A DNA stretch of 64,000 nt, taken from NCBI RefSeq assembly GCF_003344785.1, contig NZ_QPMK01000001.1, forward strand, positions 81,001 to 145,000, written 5' to 3'. Below the pieces are notes generated by a model. That model was not told the DNA's origin and made no database searches. It was given only the letters and a program-made list of their open reading frames with translations. Shown here piece after piece: positions 18,247 to 26,889 of this stretch. Each line of letters begins with the position of its first letter. The stretch's first letter is position 1. The position numbers and the translations under genes are program-made. Source of the DNA: Thalassococcus profundi (GTDB lineage Bacteria > Pseudomonadota > Alphaproteobacteria > Rhodobacterales > Rhodobacteraceae).

Positions 18247-19107
18247 ATGGAACGCATATTGCTCTCTTTTGGACATGGCTATTCGGCCCGTGCGCTGGCG
18301 CGGCGGCTGCTGCCGCAGGGCTGGCGTGTGCTGGGCACCACCCGCAGCGCCGACAAGGCCGAGGCGCTGGCAGCCACCGGCGTCACTCCGGTGCTGTGGG
18401 AAAAATCCGCATTGGAGGACGCGCTGGCGCAGGCCACCGACCTGCTGGTCTCGGCCGGGCCCGACGACGCCGGCGACCCGACGCTGGCGCTGCTGGGCGA
18501 TGAGATCGCCGAACGCTCACGGCAGTTCTTCTGGGTCGGCTACTTGTCGACCACCGGCGTCTACGGCGATCACCACGGCGACTGGGTTGACGAGGCGACG
18601 CCGCTGCATCCCGGCACCGACCGCGGCCAGGCCCGGGTCGAGGCCGAGGCCGCCTGGGGCGCCATCCCCGACCTGCCGGTGCATTTCTTCCGCCTCGCGG
18701 GCATCTACGGTCCTGGCCGCGGTCCTTTCGCCAAGGTCCGCGCGGGCGCGGCGCGGCGGATCGTCAAGCCGGGACAGGTCTTCAGCCGCATCCACGTCGA
18801 CGACATCGCACAGGTGCTCGCGGCCTCGATCACGCATCCGAATCCGGGCGCGGTCTACAACGTCTGCGACGACGACCCGGCCCCGCCGCAGGACGTGATC
18901 GCCCACGCGGCCGAGCTTCTGGACCTGCCGATCCCGCCCGAGGTGCCGTTCCGCGAAGCCGACATGTCGCCGATGGCGCGCAGTTTCTATTCGGAAAGCA
19001 AGCGCGTCTCGAACGACCGGATCAAGACCGAACTCGGGGTCGAGCTGCTTTATCCTGATTACCGCGCCGGGCTGCGGGCGCTGCTGGACGACGATGTTGC
19101 AGGGTGA
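18247..19107 (+). CDS. NAD(P)-dependent epimerase-like (SDR) protein, YeeZ type
   Basis: 286-aa extended-SDR-like protein. The N-terminal GHGYSARALARRLLPQGW is the nucleotide-binding loop in a form seen in YeeZ-type proteins. It is followed by YLSTTGVYGDHHGDWVDE and the FRLAGIYGPGRGPF segment typical of sugar-epimerase relatives, where a Tyr of the YxxxK motif appears altered. The function is not established. Its end overlaps the start of exoD by 14 bp, so the two are probably co-translated. Confidence 0.8.
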   Translation: MERILLSFGHGYSARALARRLLPQGWRVLGTTRSADKAEALAATGVTPVLWEKSALEDALAQATDLLVSAGPDDAGDPTLALLGDEIAERSRQFFWVGYLSTTGVYGDHHGDWVDEATPLHPGTDRGQARVEAEAAWGAIPDLPVHFFRLAGIYGPGRGPFAKVRAGAARRIVKPGQVFSRIHVDDIAQVLAASITHPNPGAVYNVCDDDPAPPQDVIAHAAELLDLPIPPEVPFREADMSPMARSFYSESKRVSNDRIKTELGVELLYPDYRAGLRALLDDDVAG

Positions 19108-19732
19108 CATCCCCGACGAGGGGCGTGCGGTGGCGGTGACCCCGGAGACCGGCCCCATCGACCTGAGCCGCCTGATCGACGCGCTGCTGCCGCGCGACGG
19201 CGACGAATGGGTGTCTGTGCGCGACGTGATGGCCCGGATCGGGACCACCTCCTTTGCCCCGGCGATCCTGATTCCGGCGCTGGTGCTGGTGTCGCCGATC
19301 TCGGCGATTCCCGGGATGCCGACCATCGGCGCGCTCATCATCCTGCTGATCACCGCGCAGAAACTCCTGCGCCGCGAGCATCTGTGGCTGCCGGATATCC
19401 TGATGCGCCGCCGCGTCGGCGCAGAGCGGATGCGGCAGGCGCATGCGTTCCTGCGCAAGCCTGCCGCCTGGATCGACCGCCATTCGCGCGGGCGGCTGGG
19501 GCTCCTGACGATCAAGCCGATGCGGGTCACGGCGACGCTGGCGATCTTCCTTACGGCGCTCACCTGGCCCTTCCTCGAGCTGATCCCGATGTTCACCTCG
19601 GTCAGCGCCTTCGCCGTGGCGCTTCTGGCCATCGGCCTGCTGACCCGCGACGGGCTGTTCATGGCGGCGGGCTATGCCGTGATGGGCGGCATCGTGGCCT
19701 TCTTCGGGGCGCTCTGGCAGGGGCTGGTCTGA
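19094..19732 (+). CDS. exoD: ExoD family membrane protein
   Basis: 212-aa inner-membrane protein of the ExoD family, first described as affecting exopolysaccharide production and alkali tolerance in rhizobia. The conserved core is GTTSFAPAILIPALVLVSPI then SAIPGMPTIGALIILLITAQ, followed by two hydrophobic segments near the C-terminus. The ATG at 19094 overlaps the preceding gene by 14 bp. It ends 3 bp from the convergent ribD. The biochemical activity is unknown. Confidence 0.85.
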   Translation: MLQGDIPDEGRAVAVTPETGPIDLSRLIDALLPRDGDEWVSVRDVMARIGTTSFAPAILIPALVLVSPISAIPGMPTIGALIILLITAQKLLRREHLWLPDILMRRRVGAERMRQAHAFLRKPAAWIDRHSRGRLGLLTIKPMRVTATLAIFLTALTWPFLELIPMFTSVSAFAVALLAIGLLTRDGLFMAAGYAVMGGIVAFFGALWQGLV

Positions 19733-19735
19733 CGC

Positions 19736-20830
19736 TCAGACCCGCAACCAGCGGTGCATCACGTCAGCCCCGGCGGCGCGTGTTTCGGCCAACCGGAACC
19801 GCGGCGCATCCCGCAGCCGGTCCAACCCCATCGCCCCCAGCGACGGCTGGCCTTCGGCGCCGAGCGCCACGCCGGCGGTAAAGCCCACAAGCTCGTCCAC
19901 CAGCCCCGCCGACAGCAGCGTCGCGGCCAGCGTGCCGCCGCCCTCGCAGAAGACGCGGGTGAGTCCCGCCGCACCCAGCGCCTGCAACACGGCCCGCGCG
20001 GACACCTGTCGACCGCTCAGCGCGCAGGGAAAGAGCCGCGCACCCAGACCGTCCCAGGCCTGACGGGTTTCCTGCGCGGCGTCGGGGCCGTGGCAGATCC
20101 AGACCGGCACCTCGCGCGCGGTGCGGGCCAGCTGGCTCATCAGCGGCAGGTCGATGAGGCGTGACACCACCACCCGCACCGGCTGCGCCACCGCGCCGAA
20201 GTCGCGCACGGTGAGCGACGGGTCGTCGATCCGCGCGGTGCCCGCCCCCACCATCACCGCGTCATGGCGCGCGCGCTGGCCATGCACCAGACGCCGCGCC
20301 TCGGGGCCGGTGATCCAGCGGCTTTCCCCGGTGGCCGTCGCGATGCGCCCGTCGAAGGAGGAGGCGAGCTTGAGCGTGACCCAGGGCCGGTCCTCGGCCT
20401 GGCGCAGGAAGAAACCCGCGTGATCTTGCGCCGCCTCGGCGGCGCAGACCCCGAGGTCGACGGCAATCCCGGCATCCCGCAGGGCCTTGAACCCCGCGCC
20501 CGACACGCGCGGGTCGCTGTCCTCGACCGCCGCCACGACGCGCGCCACTCCGGCGGCGATCAGCGCATCGGTGCAGGGCGGGGTCTGGCCGTGGTGCGAA
20601 CAGGGTTCAAGCGTGACGTAAGCGGTCGCCCCACGCGCCGCGTCACCGGCCTGGGCCAGCGCCTGCGGTTCCGCGTGCGGCCGCCCGCCGGGCGCCGTAT
20701 GGCCGCGTCCGACGACGCGGCCGTCCTTCACGATGACGCAGCCCACGGACGGGTTGGGCCAGGTCCGACCCATGCCGCGGCGGCCCAGGCTCAGCGCATG
20801 GGCCATGTGGCGGACGTCGTCGCGGGTCAC
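19736..20830 (-). CDS. ribD: Bifunctional riboflavin biosynthesis deaminase/reductase
   Basis: 364-aa RibD. The N-terminal zinc deaminase domain has [11 protein letters not shown] and [12 protein letters not shown], and acts on diaminohydroxyphosphoribosylaminopyrimidine. The C-terminal reductase domain has [15 protein letters not shown] and [13 protein letters not shown]. The start is a GTG at 20830 overlapping the nrdR stop (GTGA), so the genes are coupled. An in-frame ATG 8 codons later is an alternative. The nrdR-ribD order is common in alphaproteobacteria, but no other rib gene follows here. Confidence 0.92.
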   Translation of the reverse strand: MTRDDVRHMAHALSLGRRGMGRTWPNPSVGCVIVKDGRVVGRGHTAPGGRPHAEPQALAQAGDAARGATAYVTLEPCSHHGQTPPCTDALIAAGVARVVAAVEDSDPRVSGAGFKALRDAGIAVDLGVCAAEAAQDHAGFFLRQAEDRPWVTLKLASSFDGRIATATGESRWITGPEARRLVHGQRARHDAVMVGAGTARIDDPSLTVRDFGAVAQPVRVVVSRLIDLPLMSQLARTAREVPVWICHGPDAAQETRQAWDGLGARLFPCALSGRQVSARAVLQALGAAGLTRVFCEGGGTLAATLLSAGLVDELVGFTAGVALGAEGQPSLGAMGLDRLRDAPRFRLAETRAAGADVMHRWLRV

Positions 20831-21294
20831 TTTTCCGGAACGGCGTCGGGGCGCAATTCGCTGACGAACTTGTCGAAGTCGTCAGCCTCCTGGAAGTTCT
20901 TGTAAACGCTGGCGAAGCGGACGAAGGCCACGGTGTCGATCCGCGCCAAGGCCTCCATCACGATCTCGCCGATCTGCTTGGAGGGGATGTCGGTCTCGCC
21001 CATCGACTCCAGCCGCCGCACGATGCCGGAAATCATCTGGTCCATGCGCTCGGGTTCGATGGGACGTTTCTGCAGCGCAATGCGGATCGAGCGTTCCAGC
21101 TTGTCGCGGTCGAAATCCTCGCGGCGGCCATTGCTCTTGATGACCACGAGGTCGCGCAGCTGCACGCGTTCATACGTGGTGAAGCGGCCCCCGCAGGCCG
21201 GGCAGAAGCGCCGGCGCCGGATGCTCACATGGTCTTCTGCGGGGCGCGAATCCTTGACCTGGGTATCTATGTTTCCGCAAAACGGGCAGCGCAT
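20827..21294 (-). CDS. nrdR: Transcriptional repressor NrdR
   Basis: 155-aa repressor of ribonucleotide reductase genes. It has a zinc ribbon ([17 protein letters not shown] with [13 protein letters not shown]) followed by an ATP-cone domain ([20 protein letters not shown]) that senses ATP and dATP. The start at 21294 gives the canonical MRCPFC N-terminus. It overlaps ribD by 4 bp. No nrd gene is in the window, so regulation is in trans. Confidence 0.95.
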   Translation of the reverse strand: MRCPFCGNIDTQVKDSRPAEDHVSIRRRRFCPACGGRFTTYERVQLRDLVVIKSNGRREDFDRDKLERSIRIALQKRPIEPERMDQMISGIVRRLESMGETDIPSKQIGEIVMEALARIDTVAFVRFASVYKNFQEADDFDKFVSELRPDAVPEK

Positions 21295-21452
21295 GGGCCG
21301 TCCCCCTATCCTACTGTAATATGTCTCTGCCTCGTGGAATGGGGTTGCTCCCCAATTATCCACAGCCACTATAGGACCTCGCCCAGAATTTGGGTAGTCC
21401 AGATTTTGCGCCGCAAGATGAGGGGGCAAATCCGGGCGGTTCGCGACGGATT

Positions 21453-21869
21453 TCAGCCCAGATGGGCCGCGATACGCCTGTCGTGCGGCGCGCGGCGGTG
21501 TTCGAAAAGGTAGAGTCCCTGCCACGTGCCCAGCGCCATGCGGCCGTCGGTCACCGGAATGGAGAGCGACACCGGCATCATCGCCGCCTTGATATGGGCG
21601 GGCATGTCGTCGGGGCCTTCGTAGGTGTGGGTCAGGTAGGACATCGACGGGTCCGTCGTGGGCGGCACCAGCCGTTCGAAATAGGCGTGCAAGTCCGTCT
21701 GTACCTCCGGATCGGCGTTTTCCTGGATCAGCAAGCTGGCCGAGGTGTGCCGCACGAAAAGCGTGAGCAGTGCGGCTCCGGCCCCTGACCGCGCGACCCA
21801 ATCGGCCACTTGGCCGGTGAATTCGTAAAGTCCCGCGCCGCGGGTGGAGATCGTGAATTCGGTCTGCAT
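21453..21869 (-). CDS. yjbQ: YjbQ family protein (UPF0047, secondary thiamine-phosphate synthase)
   Basis: 138-aa single-domain protein of the YjbQ/UPF0047 family. The conserved core is [21 protein letters not shown] and [17 protein letters not shown], then [13 protein letters not shown]. coli YjbQ has weak thiamine phosphate synthase activity; its physiological role is uncertain. I prefer ATG at 21869 over the GTG one codon upstream. Confidence 0.88.
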   Translation of the reverse strand: MQTEFTISTRGAGLYEFTGQVADWVARSGAGAALLTLFVRHTSASLLIQENADPEVQTDLHAYFERLVPPTTDPSMSYLTHTYEGPDDMPAHIKAAMMPVSLSIPVTDGRMALGTWQGLYLFEHRRAPHDRRIAAHLG

Positions 21870-21965
21870 CACGCACCTGTTGCTTTGTCGTGCCGCAAGG
21901 GCATCCTAGTCTTCGCCCATCCCGCGCCCGGCACCCTCGGGGCCACACACAGAAGGGAGAGACTT

Positions 21966-22912
21966 ATGGACGGCACACCCCAAAAAACCCGCCTGACCGC
22001 GAAGGACTTCGCGCCGGAGCTTCTCGAGCTTTACGACTATTACGCGCACGGCATGATCACCAAGCGGGAATTCCTCGACCGTGCGGGAAAATTCGCAGTG
22101 GGCGGCCTGACCGCGGCAACGATCCTCGGAATGATGTCGCCGGATTACGCGCTGGCCGAACAGGTATCCTTCAACGATCCCGACATCCTGCCGGAATACA
22201 TCACCTATCCGTCGCCCAACGGCCATGGAGAGGTGCGCGGATACCTCGTCAAGCCGGCCGAGATGACCGTACGGCGCCCCGCTGTTGTGGTGATCCACGA
22301 GAACCGCGGCCTCAACCCCTATATCGAGGATGTCGCTCGGCGCGTTGCCAAGGCGGGTTTCGTGGCGCTGGCGCCGGACGGGCTGACCTCCGTCGGCGGC
22401 TATCCGGGCAATGATGCGGAAGGTCGCGAATTGCAGCGCAGCGTCGATGCGGAAAAGCTGATGAACGATTTTTTTGCCGCCTACGAATTCATGGCCGCGC
22501 ACGAGGACAGCACCGGTCGTGTCGGATGTGTCGGGTTCTGTTATGGCGGTGGGGTCTGCAATGCACTTGCCGTCGCTTATCCGGAACTCGGAGCGTCGGT
22601 GCCATTTTACGGGCGACAGGCCGATTTACGGGCGACAGGCCGATTTACGGGCGACAGGCCGACGCCGAGGATGTGCCCCGGATCGAGGCGCCGCTGCTGC
22701 TGCACTACGCCGGGCTGGACGAGCGGATAAACGAAGGCTGGCCCGCCTACGAGGAGACATTACAGGCCAACAACAAGACCTATACGGCGCATATCTACGA
22801 AGGCGTCAATCACGGCTTCCACAACGACAGCACACCCCGCTACGACGAGGCCGCCGCAGAATTGGCGTGGTCTCGCACCATCGACTTTTTCAACGCGCAC
22901 CTGGCGTCGTAA
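21966..22912 (+). pseudogene. YghX-like dienelactone hydrolase family gene, frameshifted by tandem triplication
   Basis: The gene starts at 21966 with AAGGGAG upstream. It reads as a YghX-type hydrolase: TKREFLDRAGKFAVGGLTAA, YPSPNGHGEVRGYLVKPAEM, then the nucleophile elbow GFCYGGG (Cys192). At 22606-22662 three tandem 19-bp copies replace one. The 38 extra bases shift the frame, and translation stops at 22730 (254 aa). The downstream frame continues perfectly ([38 protein letters not shown]) to 22912 and carries the catalytic Asp and His. Removing two copies gives exactly 302 codons plus stop. The truncated product lacks two triad residues and should be inactive. Confidence 0.88.
22606..22662 (+). 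repeat. Three perfect 19-bp tandem repeats in the YghX-like gene
   Basis: The unit TTTACGGGCGACAGGCCGA occurs at 22606-22624, 22625-22643 and 22644-22662 without mismatch. One copy encodes the conserved FYGRQAD segment; two extra copies cause the frameshift. Confidence 0.97.
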
Positions 22913-22917
22913 CCTCC

Positions 22918-23166
22918 TCAGGCTTCGACGACGCAGCGCACCTGCGGCAGGTCTTCACTGTAATCGAAGAGCATCGGCGTGCCGTTGTCATGGACCGTCG
23001 GAGCCTGCGCTACGTTGCGCAGTGTTTCCCGGCATTCGGCCAGCTTGTCCTGCGTGACGGAAATTTCGATGACGGTCGGCTCGTTTTCGACCAGAACTTC
23101 GGTGGCGGCCCAGGATGCGGCTGCGGCACAGATCAAAGCCGCGGCAATGGCATATGTCTTGGTCAT
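22918..23166 (-). CDS. Small exported protein of unknown function
   Basis: 82-aa protein with a clear signal peptide (MTKTYAIAAALICAAAASWA, cleavage near ATEV) and a mature part of about 60 residues with two cysteines (AECRE and VRCVVEA) that could form a disulphide. AAAGGAG precedes the ATG by 8 nt. I do not recognise the family. It converges with the YghX-like gene, 5 bp away. Confidence 0.7.
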   Translation of the reverse strand: MTKTYAIAAALICAAAASWAATEVLVENEPTVIEISVTQDKLAECRETLRNVAQAPTVHDNGTPMLFDYSEDLPQVRCVVEA

Positions 23167-23392
23167 TGGGGCACTCCTTTGATTTCAGCATGTTAACCAA
23201 CGGGAAGCGGAAAAGGTTCCCGGCAGCCCTGTACGGCTGTCGCGGTGCAGGGCCGGCACGGCGTCTTCGACGGCGGTTCGACTGGCCAAAAACTCCATCT
23301 GGCCCCGCCGCCTGAACCGACGGGAGCGTATCGTGTTGAGAACACTCGCAGAGGGTGACATCCTAGGCGACGGTGACCATCGGAGCCCCGCC

Positions 23393-24103
23393 ATGCCTGT
23401 GCCCAAGACCCAGAAAAGCCGTGCCGAGCTGATCTGCATCGCCATGCGCTCCGCCATCCTCGAACGGGCGCTGTTGCCGGGGATGAAGTTGCCGGAGGAT
23501 TCGCTGGGCGAACGCTTCGGCGCCAGCCGCACGATCATCCGGCAGGCGCTCGAGAAGCTGGCGGCCGAAGGGCTGGTGGAGCTGCGCCCCAATCGCGGCG
23601 CGGCGGTGGCGCAGCCCAGCCTGGAGGAAGCGCGCGACCTCTTCGAACTGCGCGCCCAGATCGAGGACCTGGTGATTGCGCGGCTGGCCTCAGGCCTCAC
23701 GGCCGCACAGGAAGAGGCGCTGGTGGCGCATATCGCACGCGAAGAAGCGGCACAGTCCGGCCCTTCGCCGATCTCGATCCGGCTGGCGACGGAGTTTCAC
23801 ATCCTGATGGCGGCGCTGACCGAAAGCCCGGTGCTGATCCGCTACGTCAACGAGATCAGCTATCGCTGCGGCTTCACCCTGTCGCAATTCTCGCGCCCGC
23901 ATTCGACCCATTGCGGCATCCAGGAGCATCGCGACATCGTCGCAGCGCTGAAATCCGGCGATGTGCTGCGCGCGCAGAAGATCGCGCGGGAACATCTGGA
24001 CCAAGTCGCCGCGCGGGCGCAGTTCAACGGCGCCGAATTCAACAGTTTCTCGCATCTCGAGGCGCTGGAACCCTACGCAAGTCCGGTGCGCCAGAATGGC
24101 TGA
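23393..24103 (+). CDS. GntR family transcriptional regulator (FCD subfamily)
   Basis: 236-aa regulator. The winged helix-turn-helix is GMKLPEDSLGERFGASRTII followed by QALEKLAAEGLVELRPNRGA. The C-terminal all-helical FCD ligand domain includes EFHILMAALTESPVLIRYVN and a later EHRDIVAALKSGD with metal-ligand-type His. I use ATG 23393 (GGAG 7 nt upstream); a GTG at 23333 with GGGAG is an alternative adding 20 residues. It probably controls the adjacent NTF2-like/Liv-type transporter/amidohydrolase cluster. The ligand is unknown. Confidence 0.88.
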   Translation: MPVPKTQKSRAELICIAMRSAILERALLPGMKLPEDSLGERFGASRTIIRQALEKLAAEGLVELRPNRGAAVAQPSLEEARDLFELRAQIEDLVIARLASGLTAAQEEALVAHIAREEAAQSGPSPISIRLATEFHILMAALTESPVLIRYVNEISYRCGFTLSQFSRPHSTHCGIQEHRDIVAALKSGDVLRAQKIAREHLDQVAARAQFNGAEFNSFSHLEALEPYASPVRQNG

Positions 24104-24106
24104 AGC

Positions 24107-24529
24107 TTACGCCTCTATCCCGCGGGCGGTGAGAATGCGCTCGGCGCTGTCGTTCCACACGTCCATCTTCACGATCTTGCCGTTCTCGACCACGAAGCGG
24201 TCGACGTAACGGTTGCCCTCGAATGGCGTGCCGTCGGGCCATTCGCCGTAAAGATAGCCGGTGGAATAGACCACCGTGCCCTCGGCCCCCTGCGCCACGT
24301 CGAACTGCCGCATGTCCTTTTTCACCCACTTATAGCGCATGGCGTTGAAACCGGTGGGCCCGGACGGGTGATGATAGACGCGCCCGCCGGTGAAGGTGAT
24401 GACCACGCCCTCGGCCATGTAGGTGGCGGCGCGGTCGGGGTCGGGTGTCATCGACGCCTCAAGAAAGTCGTGCACGATGCGCGCCTCTTCGGGCAGCGCG
24501 TCATAGTCGATCTGCAGGGTGTCGGGCAT
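24107..24529 (-). CDS. NTF2-like (SnoaL-type) protein
   Basis: 140-aa protein with the cone-shaped NTF2/SnoaL fold pattern: an N-terminal helix (EARIVHDFLEASMTPDPDRA), a beta strand (GVVITFTGGRVYHHP) and the C-terminal RFVVENGKIVKMDVWNDSAE. Relatives include cyclases, isomerases and small hydrolase subunits. The start at 24529 follows AAGGAG by 6 nt. It converges with the GntR gene (3 bp apart) and is divergent from the transporter, so it may belong to the same catabolic set. The reaction is unknown. Confidence 0.78.
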   Translation of the reverse strand: MPDTLQIDYDALPEEARIVHDFLEASMTPDPDRAATYMAEGVVITFTGGRVYHHPSGPTGFNAMRYKWVKKDMRQFDVAQGAEGTVVYSTGYLYGEWPDGTPFEGNRYVDRFVVENGKIVKMDVWNDSAERILTARGIEA

Positions 24530-24755
24530 CTGGCTCTCCTTCGCTGGCATGATTCGAGATGTGCCGGGAAATCCCCGGCGCGGGAAGATGTATGCGACAA
24601 ATTAATACAATAATTGCATGCAATCTGCCTCTTCTCTGTGCAGACGCGGTGACGATGACAGAAATCGCGCCTTGTTCGGGCTGGCCGGTTTGACAGGTCG
24701 CGGGCGAGGCGCGCCTTTGAAAGGCATCCACCCATCCTGCTCACGGAGACACGGA

Positions 24756-25928
24756 ATGCCCATGAGACCTTCACTGACCCGCCGACTGATGCTTGCCGGT
24801 GCGGCGGCCCTCTCCCTTGGTACCGCCCTGCCCGCCCTCGCACAGGACGACGCGATCAAGATCGGCCTCGTCGCCGCGCTGAGCGGCCAGTCGGCCAAAT
24901 CCGGCGAGGCGATCACCCGCGGCATCACGCTCGCGCTCGACAAGATCAACGGCGACGGCGGCGTGCTGGGCCGCCAGCTCGAGCTGGTCAGCCGCGACGA
25001 CGAAAGCAACCCCGGCAAGGGGCTGATCGCCGCCCGCGAACTGGTGCAGCGCGAAGGCGTGGCGGCGATGATCGGCGGGCTCGACACGCCGGTGTCGCTG
25101 GCCATCGTGCCCTTTGCCAATGACGCGCAGGTGCCCTTCATCGGTCCCTGGGCCGCGGGCACGCCGATCACCCAGAACGGCGCGGAGGAAAACTATGTCT
25201 TCCGCGTCTCGGCTGTGGATGAATTCGTCGACGAAGCGATCACCGAATACCTGGTGAGCGAATACGGCAGCCAGAAACCGGGGATGATCCTCATCAACAA
25301 CCCCTGGGGCGAATCGAACGAAAAGGGTCTGACCAAGGCGCTGGAAAAGCGCGGCATGAAACATGCCGGCATCGAGAAGTTCGAAAGCAATGACGTCGAC
25401 GTCGTGCCGCAACTCACCCGGCTCAAGGAGAACGGCGCAGACGGGCTGTTCCTCGTCGCCAACGTTGCGCCCTCGGCGCAGGTGGTGAAATCGCTCGACC
25501 GGATGGGCTGGGACGTGCCGATCGCGTCGCACTGGGGGCCCGCTGGCGGCCGCTTTACCGAATTGGCCGGCCCCTCGGGCGAAAAGGTCCATTTCATCCA
25601 GACCTTCCTCTTCACCGACACCGCGCATCCGCTCTTTGTCGCGTTGCAGGAGAAATTCCCCGAGATCGAGACGCTGGCGGACGTGACCCCCGCCACCGGC
25701 ATCGCCAATGCCTACGACGCGACGCTGCTGCTGGCCGCGGCCATCGAAAAGGCCGGGTCGACCGACGGACCGGCGATCCGCCAGGCGATGTATGAGATCG
25801 AGGGCGTCGAGGGAGTCATCAAGACCTACGACATGCCCTTCACGACGGACAATCAGGATGCGCTCGGGCCCGAAGACTACATCTTCGCGAATTTCGTCGA
25901 AGGCGAGATCGTGCCCCTGACCGACTGA
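24756..25928 (+). CDS. Branched-chain amino acid-type ABC transporter substrate-binding protein (LivJ-like)
   Basis: 390-aa periplasmic binding protein of the LivJ/amide family. An N-terminal signal peptide with twin arginines (LTRRLMLAGAAALSLGTALP, cut after ALAQ) precedes IKIGLVAALSGQSAKSGEAI, the typical first strand. The start at 24756 follows GGAG by 7 nt. It leads the operon livJ-livH-livMGF-amidohydrolase. The substrate is likely whatever the amidohydrolase processes, perhaps an amide, urea-like compound or heterocycle rather than leucine; that is inference. Confidence 0.88.
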   Translation: MPMRPSLTRRLMLAGAAALSLGTALPALAQDDAIKIGLVAALSGQSAKSGEAITRGITLALDKINGDGGVLGRQLELVSRDDESNPGKGLIAARELVQREGVAAMIGGLDTPVSLAIVPFANDAQVPFIGPWAAGTPITQNGAEENYVFRVSAVDEFVDEAITEYLVSEYGSQKPGMILINNPWGESNEKGLTKALEKRGMKHAGIEKFESNDVDVVPQLTRLKENGADGLFLVANVAPSAQVVKSLDRMGWDVPIASHWGPAGGRFTELAGPSGEKVHFIQTFLFTDTAHPLFVALQEKFPEIETLADVTPATGIANAYDATLLLAAAIEKAGSTDGPAIRQAMYEIEGVEGVIKTYDMPFTTDNQDALGPEDYIFANFVEGEIVPLTD

Positions 25929-25936
25929 TCCACCCG

Positions 25937-25967
25937 CGGCGGTCCGCACTGCTCGGACCGCCGTTTT
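25937..25967 (+). terminator. Intra-operon terminator/attenuator after the LivJ-like gene
   Basis: A perfect 10-bp stem, CGGCGGTCCG/CGGACCGCCG, with a 7-nt loop, is followed by TTTTC and another short T-run. It probably reduces transcription into the permease genes relative to the binding protein gene. Confidence 0.7.
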
Positions 25968-26009
25968 CGAATTTTCCGATGCCCAGCGCGTCACCTGCCG
26001 GAGCCTGCC

Positions 26010-26885
26010 ATGACCCTTTTCGTAACCGCCCTTGTGACCGGCATCGGCCTGGGCGCCATGTACGGGCTGATCGCCTTGGGCTTCCAGATAACCTACTCGG
26101 TCTGTTCCAGAGTCAATTTCGCGCAAGGGTCGATGGTCATGCTGGGGGCGGTGCTGGGCTTCGTGCTGACCCAGCGCGCCGGGCTGCCGGTGATCGTCGC
26201 CTATCCGCTGGCGCTGCTGGGCTGCGGGCTGATGGGCATGCTGGTCGAGCTTTGCCTCGTGCGGCCCTTTGCCGTGCGCGGGTCCGAGGCGTGGCTCATG
26301 GCCACCGTCGCCGGCGGCATCCTGCTCGACAACACCGTGCTCTTCACCTTCGGCAACGAGCCGCGCAGCCTGCCCTCGCCGCTGGTCGAAACCAGCTGGC
26401 AGATCCTCGGCACCGGAGTCTTTCCGCAGCAATTGCTGATCCCGGTCGCGGCCATCGGCTGTGCCGTGGCGCTGCAACTGCTGTTTCGCCGCACCCGGCA
26501 GGGCCGCGCGCTGCTGGCGGTGGTGCAGAACCCCGACGCGGCCCGGCTCATGGGGATCAACACCACGCTGATGATCTCGGGCTCCTTCGCGCTGTCTGCG
26601 ATGCTGGCGGGAGCGGCGGGCCTGCTGATCGCGCCGCTCTTTTCCGTGCATTCGGACATGGGCACGCTGTTCGGGATCAAGGCCTTCGCCGTGGCGATCC
26701 TCGGCGGCATGACCTCGGCCTGGGGCGTGATGATCGCCGGCTTCCTTTACGGGCTGGTCGAAGCCTTCGTCACCACCTACCTCGGGTCGTCGCACACCTA
26801 CATCCTGACCTTCGCGCTGCTTATCGCGGTACTGGCGGTCAAGCCGCACGGGCTCTTCGGCCAGGCGGCGCTGCGGAAGGTGTGA
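26010..26885 (+). CDS. Branched-chain amino acid-type ABC transporter permease (LivH-like)
   Basis: 291-aa inner-membrane permease. The N-terminus GIGLGAMYGLIALGFQITYS and NFAQGSMVMLGAVLGF are LivH hallmarks. The cytoplasmic loop QGRALLAVVQNPDAARLMGI is the ATPase-coupling region, and AVAILGGMTSAWGVMIAGFL lies near the C-terminus. GGAG lies 6 nt before the ATG. It pairs with the fused permease-ATPase-ATPase encoded 4 nt downstream. Confidence 0.9.
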   Translation: MTLFVTALVTGIGLGAMYGLIALGFQITYSVCSRVNFAQGSMVMLGAVLGFVLTQRAGLPVIVAYPLALLGCGLMGMLVELCLVRPFAVRGSEAWLMATVAGGILLDNTVLFTFGNEPRSLPSPLVETSWQILGTGVFPQQLLIPVAAIGCAVALQLLFRRTRQGRALLAVVQNPDAARLMGINTTLMISGSFALSAMLAGAAGLLIAPLFSVHSDMGTLFGIKAFAVAILGGMTSAWGVMIAGFLYGLVEAFVTTYLGSSHTYILTFALLIAVLAVKPHGLFGQAALRKV

Positions 26886-26889
26886 CCGG

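Noticed and set aside
22606..22662. Tandem 19-bp repeats considered as a CRISPR-like array
   Set aside because: The copies are directly adjacent with no spacers and lie in a coding sequence.
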